The notes under the pieces: model-generated
What the model was told of the DNA's origin: nothing
Seen by the model: only the letters and a program-made list of their open reading frames with translations
The model's database searches: none
Made by a program: the position numbers and the translations under genes
Assembly (NCBI GenBank): GCA_035286745.1
Contig: DATECU010000092.1
Location: forward strand, 1-31,267
Length of the DNA: 31,267 nt
Direction of reading: 5' to 3'
Source: DATECU01 sp035286745
GTDB taxonomy: Bacteria > Acidobacteriota > Vicinamibacteria > Fen-336
Shown: positions 15,026 to 23,138 of the stretch, piece after piece
Numbering within the stretch: the first letter of the stretch is position 1
Layout: every line of letters starts with the position of its first letter

Positions 15026-16015
15026 CTACTTCTTGGCGGCGGGCCTGGGTGCCGCGCCCTTGGGCCCGGCGGCCGGCGACGCCAGAGGCAGCGGTGCCGC
15101 ATCGACGGCCGACACCTTCCCCAAGCTGTCGGCCTCGCCGACGTACAGGTGATAGACCAGCAGGCCCAGCTCACGTTCGTCGGTGGTGTTCACGCCCTTG
15201 AGCTTGGGGACGAAGGACTGGTTCATGGAGAGCTTGAGATCCACCCACTCCTCGGTGCCGAGATCCGCCGCCTTCACCCGGATCTTCTTCAGGAAGATCT
15301 CCGAGTTCTCGATCGGCACCACCACCCCGGTCTTGCCACCCACCGCCACCGTCAGGACCGGCGACTGATCGAAGGCCTTGGCGTTGGTGTCGGCCTCCAG
15401 GTAGACCACCACGTCCTTCTTGGGATTCTTGAAGGAGACCAGCGCGTCCTTCTTGGTCCAGGTGTGCTCGACGCTCGGGTTGTGGGCGGCCGCTTCTGGG
15501 TTGTGCCAGCCCTCCTTGTAGACCAGGAAGATGTTCTCGGTCTGGGGCAGGGACTCCATCTTGGCCACTCGGTACTCCCGCAGGCCGGCATCGTCGCCCT
15601 TCAGGGCCAGCCGCTCGCCACGAGCCACCGGCTGCAGGCCCATCCGCACCTCAACCGGCCCCACGTAGGCCACGATCGGCACAAACACGGTCCGTGTGTA
15701 GGTGTAGGTCTGACCCGGCTCCCACGAGGTGGGAGGAGGCGTCGGCGTATGGTCGTCCGTGAAGAGAATGACCTCGTGGGAGTCCAGGAAGTGGACGAAG
15801 GCGCGGTAGTCCGGGCCGATCTTCTTGGCGGTGGGCTCAACGGTCCAGGTGTAGGTGACCTCGATGGCGCTGCCCAGGGGGGCGCGGTTTCGGCTGATCT
15901 CGAGGCTCGGGGTGATGGCGTTGACCTCCGCCGGCTTGCGGCGGCAGGCGGGAAGGAGGGTGGCGCCGGCGATCACAAGAACGACCGCCGCCCTCCAGGG
16001 ACCACGGTGCTTCAT
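15026..16015 (-). CDS. Predicted lipoprotein, unknown function
   Basis: A 329-residue protein with a type II signal sequence: basic start, hydrophobic AAVVLVIAGATLL, and a lipobox LPAC with the acylated cysteine at about residue 24. The mature part is beta-rich. It holds one stretch (VTYTWTVEPTAKKIGPDYRAF) and another (YTYTRTVFVPIVAYVGPVEVR) that read like an immunoglobulin-type or carbohydrate-binding sandwich, and it ends in an Ala/Pro/Lys-rich tail. I do not recognise a named family. It is a single gene with its own strong promoter and is convergent with the MglA-like gene. It is expected to be anchored in a membrane facing the periplasm or cell surface. Confidence 0.8.
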   Translation of the reverse strand: MKHRGPWRAAVVLVIAGATLLPACRRKPAEVNAITPSLEISRNRAPLGSAIEVTYTWTVEPTAKKIGPDYRAFVHFLDSHEVILFTDDHTPTPPPTSWEPGQTYTYTRTVFVPIVAYVGPVEVRMGLQPVARGERLALKGDDAGLREYRVAKMESLPQTENIFLVYKEGWHNPEAAAHNPSVEHTWTKKDALVSFKNPKKDVVVYLEADTNAKAFDQSPVLTVAVGGKTGVVVPIENSEIFLKKIRVKAADLGTEEWVDLKLSMNQSFVPKLKGVNTTDERELGLLVYHLYVGEADSLGKVSAVDAAPLPLASPAAGPKGAAPRPAAKK

Positions 16016-16093
16016 CTAGCTCTCCTCAGATTAGCTGCTTCGGATCGACTGAGCGGGGCCCAGGTGACGGTCGAGCCCCATCCAAACCCTGTA

Positions 16094-16123
16094 ACTATAT
16101 GGAAACCCTGCGCCGCGTGTCAA
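16094..16123 (-). promoter_or_regulatory. Strong sigma-70 promoter of the lipoprotein gene
   Basis: On the minus strand consensus TTGACA (16118-16123), an 18-base spacer and TATAGT (16094-16099). Initiation near 16087 leaves a leader of about 70 bases before the ATG at 16015, in which I see no riboswitch-like structure. Confidence 0.75.
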
Positions 16124-16194
16124 TCCGAACGCCGGACTCCCGGACTCCCCCACAGCCCCTTGAGGCCTCGAAGCCTCTCAAGCCTCGCCGTCAC

Positions 16195-16223
16195 TTGACG
16201 AGGCGGGGGCTCCTGCATAGGAT
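16195..16223 (+). promoter_or_regulatory. Sigma-70 promoter of tRNA-Gly
   Basis: TTGACG (16195-16200), a 17-base spacer and TAGGAT (16218-16223), placed so that transcription starts around 16230, some 14 bases before the mature tRNA end. Confidence 0.75.
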
Positions 16224-16243
16224 AGTCGCTGTCACTCGATGGC

Positions 16244-16318
16244 GCGGGAATAACTCAGTGGTAGAGTGCGACCTTGCCAAGGTCGAAGTCGCGGGTTCGA
16301 ATCCCGTTTCCCGCTCCA
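16244..16318 (+). tRNA. tRNA-Gly (anticodon GCC)
   Basis: A complete cloverleaf can be drawn. The seven-base acceptor stem GCGGGAA pairs with TTCCCGC. The D arm carries AACTCAGTGGTAGAGT. The anticodon stem CGACC/GGTCG holds the loop TTGCCAA with anticodon GCC. The T arm is GCGGGTTCGAATCCCGT. Discriminator T is followed by an encoded CCA (16316-16318). It decodes GGC and GGT glycine codons. It is a single gene under its own promoter, next to a repeat element; I see no integrase or duplicated 3' end that would mark an attachment site. Confidence 0.97.
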
Positions 16319-16358
16319 CCCCCCCGGACGGTTCACCAGAAAGACCTAGCGGAACCTG

Positions 16359-16516
16359 GCGATCAGCGCTCAGCACTCATCGGTCAGCGACGGATGGCGT
16401 CCGCGGCTGTGGAGAGCGAACCCGCAGGACCTACGGCAGGTTACAGCGCGCTCCAACCTCTTGCCGCTCGTCGTAGCTGAAAGCTGGAAGCTGATCGCTG
16501 ATCGCTACGCGCTCAG
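16359..16516. repeat. Two opposed arrays of 7-bp units flanking about 80 bp
   Basis: The right arm (16475-16516, plus strand) reads as consecutive heptamers AGCTGAA, AGCTGGA, AGCTGAT, CGCTGAT, CGCTACG, CGCTCAG. The left arm (about 16359-16392), read on the minus strand, gives CGCTGAC, CGATGAG, TGCTGAG, CGCTGAT. The arms therefore share the unit (A/C)GCTGAN and face each other around an unrelated core. The right arm runs over the stop codon of yraN (16513-16515). No coding capacity is seen. It looks like a small non-autonomous or REP-like intergenic element inserted beside the tRNA gene. Confidence 0.6.
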
Positions 16517-16890
16517 CGGCCCTGGGAATCGAAAGCCCCTTCGTCGTGACGCAACGAGGGGGCTCCTGCGGACCAATCGATCGACACCACATCGAAGCGC
16601 AGTCGGGCTTCCCACAGCCCGTGGGTCGCGGCATAGCTCTGGGCGGCCCGGATCACCCGCCGCCGCTTCCCGATGGTCACCGCCTCGTAGCCCTCGCCGT
16701 GCTCGGCATCCTGTCGCTCCTTCACCTCCACGAACACGGTGACCTCGCCGTCCCGGGCCACGATGTCGACCTCCCCGCTCCGGGTCCGGTAGTTGCGTGT
16801 CAAGACCCGCAGACCCTTGGCCTCGAGGTAGCGACAGGCGACCGCTTCCCCCCTTGCCCCCAACGGTAGCTGGTCGGCGCGATCTGCCAA
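16513..16890 (-). CDS. yraN: YraN/UPF0102 family predicted endonuclease
   Basis: A 125-residue single-domain protein of the UPF0102 family, which has the restriction-endonuclease-like (Holliday junction resolvase type) fold. LGARGEAVACRYLEAKGL (about 10-27) is the family N-terminus. The catalytic pattern is visible as Glu40, Asp42 (SGEVDIVA) and Glu55-x-Lys57 (FVEVKERQ). The cellular role of the family is unsettled. The start is TTG at 16890, one base after the cysS stop, with a G-rich Shine-Dalgarno-like GAGGGGG upstream in cysS, so it is the last gene of the nine-gene run. Its stop codon lies in the 7-bp repeat array. Confidence 0.9.
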   Translation of the reverse strand: MADRADQLPLGARGEAVACRYLEAKGLRVLTRNYRTRSGEVDIVARDGEVTVFVEVKERQDAEHGEGYEAVTIGKRRRVIRAAQSYAATHGLWEARLRFDVVSIDWSAGAPSLRHDEGAFDSQGR

Positions 16891-16891
16891 C

Positions 16892-18291
<1,400 letters not shown>

Positions 18292-18295
<4 letters not shown>

Positions 18296-20064
18296 GATTC
18301 GTGTTGGGCCTTGAGAACCAGCACCGTGAGGTCGTCGGTGCAACCCGCGCTGCCGTTCCAGGTGTGCACGGCGTCCACCAGTCGCTCCAGCAGAGCCGTC
18401 GCGCCTTGGCCGCAGCCCCCGGAGATGTTATCGAAGATCCGCTGATCGCCGAACTCCACGTCCTGGGGTGAGCTGGCCTCGGTGGCGCCATCGGTCACCA
18501 TCACCAGGGCATCTCCGGGTTCCAAGCGCACCTCGCCGGCTTCGTAGGTCGCCTCTTCCAGCAGACCGAGGGCAGTCCCCCCAGCCAGCAGACGCTCCAG
18601 GCGACCGTCGGCCCGGACCAGGAACGGAGGCACGTGCCCACCGTTGACGTAGACCAGCCTCCGGCTTGCCGGCTCCAGCTCCGCGTAGAAGAGCGTCACG
18701 TACTTGTTGGCCTGGGTGCTGGCGAACAGGAACCGGTTGAGACGCTCCATGAAGATCGGAGGCGAGGTGGTGCCCGCCAGCGCTCGCAGCCAGGCGTGGA
18801 CCGAGGCCATGAGCAGGCTGGCCGGGGTGCCCTTGCCGGACACGTCGGCGATGGTGACGGCGACCCGTCCGCGCTCCAAGGGGATCACGTCGTAGTGATC
18901 GCCCCCCACCTCATGGCAGGATTCCGACCGTGCCCCCACCTCAAAGCCGGGAATGGCCGGCCAGTTCCTGGGGAACAGGCTCTGTTGGATCTCCCTCGCG
19001 ATCTGCAGCTCCCGGTCGCGCCGCTGCTTTTCCACCCGAAGCCGGTGCAGGCGCGCGGCCTCGAAGGCCGCCATGGCCTGACGGGCCAAGGTCTGGGCGA
19101 AGTCGTAGTCCTCGTCGCTGAAGGCCAAACCCGAAACGCGCTGCCCCACCGCCACCAAGCCGGCCGCTCTCTCTCCGGAGCGCAGCGGCACCAGAAGCCC
19201 CAGTCTCAGCTCGATCAAGAGCCGGCGCAGCTCGCTCTCGGGGAGCCCGTCCACCGGCGTGGGCCCCCTGAGCGCAGCCACCAACTCTGCCGTCTGCGGA
19301 CCCTCCAGTCGCTGTCCCTCGTCACCCTTGATCCCGCGCGAATACGCTAGGCGCAGGCCCTGACTCCCCCCCAGGAGAAGAGCACAGCGGGAGACGGTGA
19401 GCTGGCCCATCAGGGTGCTGGCCAGCAAGCTGGCGATCGCCTCCTCGTCCAGGCTGGCGGTGAGCTCCCGGCTGATGTCGAACAGCCCCTGCAACTGGAA
19501 AATCTTCACCGACAGGCGCTGGTTGACCCGCTGCAGCTCCTCGTGGATGAGGCCGTTCTCGATGGGGGTGGCGGCGCAGGCCGCCACACTCCGCAAGAAG
19601 GCCAGCTCGCCGGGGCCGAAGCGCCTCCCCTCGGCCCGCGGACCCAGACCCAGCACCGCCACCACGCGACCGCTCCTCAGGATCGGACACAAAACCTCGA
19701 GGCCCAGCGATGCCACCGCCTCGCGTTCGGCGGCCGCGGCCGGCAGCACCTCCCCCTCCGGCAACGAGTCCAAGGCAAGCTCGCCAACCGCCCCTGGGGG
19801 CAGGCCCCGACCGGCCCGCAGCCGATAGCGCCCGCTCTCGGCTCGCGCCAGGATGCAACCCCGAGTGCACTGCAGCTCGCCCAAGACCATGAGCAAGGCG
19901 GCCTCCAGGATCTCCTGGCTAGACAGGCTGGAGCTCAGGCTGGTGGTGATATCCAGAAGCGAGATCAGCTCCGACATCCGCTTCAGAAACGGACTGTCCG
20001 CCGGCGACGCGCGGCGGAACTCATCGAGGGCCCGCTGGTATTCGAAGACGACCGGGGTGTCCAT
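18292..20064 (-). CDS. SpoIIE/RsbU-type PP2C phosphatase with two GAF domains
   Basis: A 590-residue regulator. Two GAF-like sensor domains (about 30-175 and 185-340) each begin with a helix of the LLDITTSLSSSLSSQEIL type. A coiled linker carries the switch helix LQIAREIQQSLFP (353-365). A PP2C-type phosphatase domain (about 375-590) keeps the metal residues in GGDHYD (387-392), IADVSGKG (405-412), VTDGATE (around 523-529) and TDDLTVLV. Such enzymes dephosphorylate STAS anti-anti-sigma proteins; the matching STAS protein and kinase are encoded immediately upstream. The GAF domains probably bind a small ligand or another protein. It overlaps cysS by four bases. Confidence 0.92.
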
Positions 20065-20076
20065 GCCGTTCGGCGG

Positions 20077-20559
20077 TCAGGCCTCGGGCGGGCCGGGGCG
20101 CTTTTGTTTCACCAGACAGCACACGTTGCGACGGGCGGAGCGACGAAAGGTCACCGAGTCCATGATCCGTCCCATCAGATGAACCCCCAGGCCGCCCCGC
20201 CGGCGCTCGCTCGCATAGCGCTCGAGGTCGACGCGGGGCATGGCCCGGGGATCGATGCCCTGGCCGCTGTCCACCACCTCCACCCGCAGCTCCTGCCCCT
20301 GCTCGTCGAAGCGCAGTTCCACCGCCCGATCCGCCGCGCCATGATAGGCGTGCTCGATGGCGTTGGTGGTCGCCTCGTCGACCGCCAGGGCAATGCGATC
20401 GGGCGTACCCTCGTCGAACCCGGCCAGTTCCGCCATGCGTTTGGTGAGATCCCGGACCAAGGAGAGGAAGCAGGTCTGGCTGGGAAGCATGAGAACCAGG
20501 GCCGGCCTTCGCCTCCGGGTCCCGCTCCGCCGCCCGCGGTCTCCTTCCCCAGCAGCCAC
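20077..20559 (-). CDS. RsbW/SpoIIAB-like anti-sigma factor serine kinase
   Basis: A 160-residue GHKL-fold protein. The core begins at about residue 19. The N box is ALAVDEATTNAIEHAYHG with Glu62 and Asn66, the G1 box is VVDSGQGIDP (96-104), and the G2-like motif is RRGGLGVHLMGRIMD (120-134). These are the features of RsbW-type kinases, which phosphorylate a STAS partner and hold a sigma factor or other target when the partner is phosphorylated. The first 18 residues are basic and not typical; the GTG at 20559 sits three bases after the STAS gene stop. A shorter protein starting at an internal ATG is possible. Confidence 0.88.
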   Translation of the reverse strand: MAAGEGDRGRRSGTRRRRPALVLMLPSQTCFLSLVRDLTKRMAELAGFDEGTPDRIALAVDEATTNAIEHAYHGAADRAVELRFDEQGQELRVEVVDSGQGIDPRAMPRVDLERYASERRRGGLGVHLMGRIMDSVTFRRSARRNVCCLVKQKRPGPPEA

Positions 20560-20562
20560 GTC

Positions 20563-20928
20563 TCAGGCCGCCGGCCCTTCGAGCGAAAGGAAGCTCTGAA
20601 TGGCCTCGGCCTCCGAGGCGAAGATCCGGTAAAGGCGGTGCATGCCCAGGATCTCGAAGATGTTGAGAACGGTGGCGTTCAGGCCGGCCAGCCGAAGGTC
20701 GCCACCGTGATCCCGGATCTCCTCGATGGCGCCCATGATGGCCCCCAGTCCGGCGCTTGCGATGTAGGCGAGGTCGGCGCAGTTCACCACCAGCTTGAAC
20801 TGCCCTTGTTCCAGCACCCGCTGCAGCTCGCTCTCGAACAGGCGCACGTTGTGGGCATTGATGAAGCCCCGGGGGTAGAGAAGCGTGACCCCCTCCAGGT
20901 GCCGCGTCTCGACCGTCAGTTCACCCAT
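20563..20928 (-). CDS. STAS-domain anti-anti-sigma factor (RsbV/SpoIIAA-like)
   Basis: A 121-residue single STAS domain. The phosphorylation site is recognisable as DLAYIASAGLGAIM with Ser58, preceded by the beta strand KLVVNCA, and followed by GGDLRLAGLNATVLNIFEILG. By homology it is phosphorylated by the kinase encoded next and dephosphorylated by the GAF-PP2C protein after it; unphosphorylated it would sequester the kinase. A purine-rich GGGGGAGGAG lies eleven bases before the ATG at 20928, and a TATATT box further up may start transcription of the STAS-kinase-phosphatase-cysS-yraN part of the run. Confidence 0.92.
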   Translation of the reverse strand: MGELTVETRHLEGVTLLYPRGFINAHNVRLFESELQRVLEQGQFKLVVNCADLAYIASAGLGAIMGAIEEIRDHGGDLRLAGLNATVLNIFEILGMHRLYRIFASEAEAIQSFLSLEGPAA

Positions 20929-20952
20929 GGTCGGAAGCTCTCCTCCCCCTGG

Positions 20953-20958
20953 AATATA
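20953..20958 (-). promoter_or_regulatory. Possible internal promoter (-10 TATATT) before the STAS gene
   Basis: TATATT on the minus strand in the 45-base gap between ribF and the STAS gene, in an otherwise G+C-rich setting. No good -35 is seen at the right distance. Confidence 0.3.
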
Positions 20959-20973
20959 CCGCGGCCGACCGGG

Positions 20974-21906
20974 TCACGGCGAAACCAGCACTCCCTTCGC
21001 CTCCGCGATGTCGCTCAGGATCTGTGCCACCAGTTCTTCGGCGCTGGGGAAGCGGCGCTCCTCCCGGAGTCGCGACTGAAAGGCGACCCGCAGAGACTTG
21101 CCGTAAAGGTCGCCTTCGAAACCCAGCAGATGCGCCTCCAGGGTGGTCTGGCTGCCCCCGAACGTCGGCTGGCGCCCGATATTGACGACCGCCGGCCGCG
21201 CCGGCTGGCCGCTGTCGATGCTCACGTGGCAGGCGTAGACGCCGTTTCCCGGCAACGTCTCGTTGTGAGGCGACAGGTTGGCGGTCGGGACGCCCAGGCC
21301 CCTACCCCGCCCTTCGCCGCGCACCACCCGGCCCTCGACGGAATAGGGCCGCCCCAGCATCGCCCGAGCGCTTTCCACTTCCCCGCGAGCCAGAGCTTCC
21401 CGGATGCGGGTGCTGCTCACCGCCGCCCCCTCGTGGAGGACCGGCGGCAGGCCGCGAACCACAAACCCCAACTGGCGCCCCAGCTCTCCCAGCAGGGCCA
21501 CATCCCCTGAGCGATGGCGGCCGAAACGGAAGTTCGCGCCCACCACCACCGCCCGGGCTCCCAGCGCCCGCTGCACCACGTCACGCGCGAACTCCTCGGC
21601 GCTCTTCTGGGCGAGGGCCGCCGAGAACCGCAAGACAGCCACGCGGTCGATTCCGAGATCGCGCAAGGCCTCGGCCTTCTGATCGAGGGTCATCAGCGCC
21701 GACGGGGCTCGGTCCGGGCTCAAGATGCGGGAAGGGTGGGGATCGAAGGTGAGAACGGCGGTCGCCCCGTGCGATTGCCGAGCCTCCGCCACCACCGCGG
21801 CCACCAGCGCCTGATGGCCCAGGTGGACGCCATCGAAGTTGCCCACCGTCACCGCCCCCGAGGTCCACTGACGCGGCTCCGGGCCATCAAGGTGGCAGAT
21901 CTCCAT
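20974..21906 (-). CDS. ribF: Bifunctional riboflavin kinase/FAD synthetase
   Basis: A 310-residue enzyme that converts riboflavin to FMN and FMN to FAD. The N-terminal adenylyltransferase domain has GNFDGVHLGHQ (22-32) and AVLTFDPHPSRIL, and continues to STRIREALARGEVESA. The C-terminal flavokinase domain begins GRPYSVEGRVVRGEGRGRGLGVPTANL and continues with GVYACHVSID and FEGDLYGKSLRVAF. Length and order are normal. ATG at 21906 lies 22 bases after the DUF4388 gene. There is no FMN riboswitch in front, as expected for a gene inside an operon. Confidence 0.96.
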   Translation of the reverse strand: MEICHLDGPEPRQWTSGAVTVGNFDGVHLGHQALVAAVVAEARQSHGATAVLTFDPHPSRILSPDRAPSALMTLDQKAEALRDLGIDRVAVLRFSAALAQKSAEEFARDVVQRALGARAVVVGANFRFGRHRSGDVALLGELGRQLGFVVRGLPPVLHEGAAVSSTRIREALARGEVESARAMLGRPYSVEGRVVRGEGRGRGLGVPTANLSPHNETLPGNGVYACHVSIDSGQPARPAVVNIGRQPTFGGSQTTLEAHLLGFEGDLYGKSLRVAFQSRLREERRFPSAEELVAQILSDIAEAKGVLVSP

Positions 21907-21928
21907 GTTCCTGTTCGTCGGCTCTCGG

Positions 21929-23131
21929 CTACGGACGTTCGGTGGGGAACCCGCGTTCGATCAGGGTTGAGGGGAGGTTCTTGCCCTTGTCGTCTACCGC
22001 GCTCAGCAAGTACCCATCGTGGGTTAGCGCGTAGTGGAAGGGACGCGCCCAGGGGTCCTTGAGATACGAGCGGTCCACCAGCCCCGCCAAGGCCACGTCC
22101 TCCAGCGTCCGGGGCGCCGTCCCGAGCAAGAGGTGATAGGCCTGGACCGCCGCGTCCAGCCGGTGCAAGCGGGTCCTGAGCACACCGTCGAGCACCTGGT
22201 CCCGGGACTGGGAGACGAAGGGGCGCAGCCCGGTCACCGCGAACGGAGAACGGAAGCGGTATGCGCCCCCAAGCAGCGCCAGCACAAAGAGCCCGGCCAC
22301 GATCGCATAACCCGCGACCGCCGAAGGCCCGGTGCTGACCCGGCCCGCCTCGGGAACCGCCTGGGCCCCCCGCCCCACGGTGGTGATGAGGTTGCGATTC
22401 AGCAGGTCGAACAGGGTCCGGCAGGTGTCGAACTCCGGCAGCCCGGTGATGTCGATGATGCCCTGGACGGTCCGGGTTCCGTCCACTCGTCTGAAGATCA
22501 ACTCCTCCTGCGGAGACAGCCGGATCTTGTTCGAGGGCGTGGCCCGCGAGCTCTCCTCCTCGCCCTCCGCCTTCACCTCGATCAGGGAGGTGTCGACCAC
22601 CGGCCTGAGCACGATGTCCAGGGAAGGGATCTTCTTCTCGATGATGGGCCACTCGTCCACCATCCGGATGCCTTCCATGATGATGAAGTCGGTGCTCAAG
22701 GGGCTGAAGTGTTCGTGGTCGTACTCCACGGCATCGGTCGGCGCGAAGTGGTAGTCGCCGTCGCGCCAGCGGAACACCTTGAACACGATCTGCGACACCT
22801 GGACCAAGAGCGCCTCACGCAGGTCGGCATCGGTGATGTAGTTCTGAGTGGTGAGGACATGGCCCAGCCGCTGCAAGGTGGCTTTCTGGGTCTGCAGCGC
22901 CTCTTCCAGACGCTCCTTGCCCAGCCTGCCCTGCTTGACCAGGACTCCGCCCAGCCGGTCCTCCAATCGTTTGGCGCTGGAGTCGGCCATCACCACCATG
23001 CCGTTCTCGAAGGTGACGGTGACCGTCTCCTTTTCGTTCCTCAGGGTGAGGATCCCGGTCTTCCGCTGCAGGCCGATGAGCTGGAAGATGTCGGGGAGCC
23101 CGAAGTCCCGGATGGTCCCTTCGAGGGCCAT
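21929..23131 (-). CDS. DUF4388 (PATAN) protein with membrane segment and GspG-like C-terminal domain
   Basis: A 400-residue protein with an unusual build. Residues 1 to about 130 form a DUF4388/PATAN domain (LEGTIRDFGLPDIFQLIGLQ, then TGILTL and FENGMVVMAD), a family linked to polarity and signalling outputs. A middle region (to about 260) includes a helical domain resembling the DUF4388-associated winged helix. A single membrane segment covers about 270-292. The exported end (about 318-384) reads LHRLDAAVQAYHLLLGTAPRTL, then YLKDPWARPFHYAL and LLSAVDDKGK, which follows the pattern of GspG-type major pseudopilins, including the K-D-P-W-G-x-P-like core. There is no prepilin peptidase site, so it is a fusion rather than a pilin. 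It sits seven bases after the TPR membrane protein gene. Confidence 0.8.
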   Translation of the reverse strand: MALEGTIRDFGLPDIFQLIGLQRKTGILTLRNEKETVTVTFENGMVVMADSSAKRLEDRLGGVLVKQGRLGKERLEEALQTQKATLQRLGHVLTTQNYITDADLREALLVQVSQIVFKVFRWRDGDYHFAPTDAVEYDHEHFSPLSTDFIIMEGIRMVDEWPIIEKKIPSLDIVLRPVVDTSLIEVKAEGEEESSRATPSNKIRLSPQEELIFRRVDGTRTVQGIIDITGLPEFDTCRTLFDLLNRNLITTVGRGAQAVPEAGRVSTGPSAVAGYAIVAGLFVLALLGGAYRFRSPFAVTGLRPFVSQSRDQVLDGVLRTRLHRLDAAVQAYHLLLGTAPRTLEDVALAGLVDRSYLKDPWARPFHYALTHDGYLLSAVDDKGKNLPSTLIERGFPTERP

Positions 23132-23138
23132 GGCTCGC

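Noticed and set aside
16244..16318. tRNA-Gly as an integration attachment site
   Set aside because: There is no integrase gene and no second copy of the tRNA 3' end in the window.
16359..16516. Possible CRISPR array
   Set aside because: The repeats are only 7 bases, contiguous without spacers, and inverted between the two arms; no cas genes are present.
19543..21510. Long open frame of 655 codons on the plus strand
   Set aside because: It lies opposite the phosphatase, kinase, STAS and ribF genes, which carry clear motifs. Its product is rich in Gln, His, Gly and Arg with no domain; such mirror frames are common at high G+C.
21907..21928. FMN riboswitch before ribF
   Set aside because: The gap is only 22 bases and the gene lies inside an operon; no RFN-like sequence is visible.
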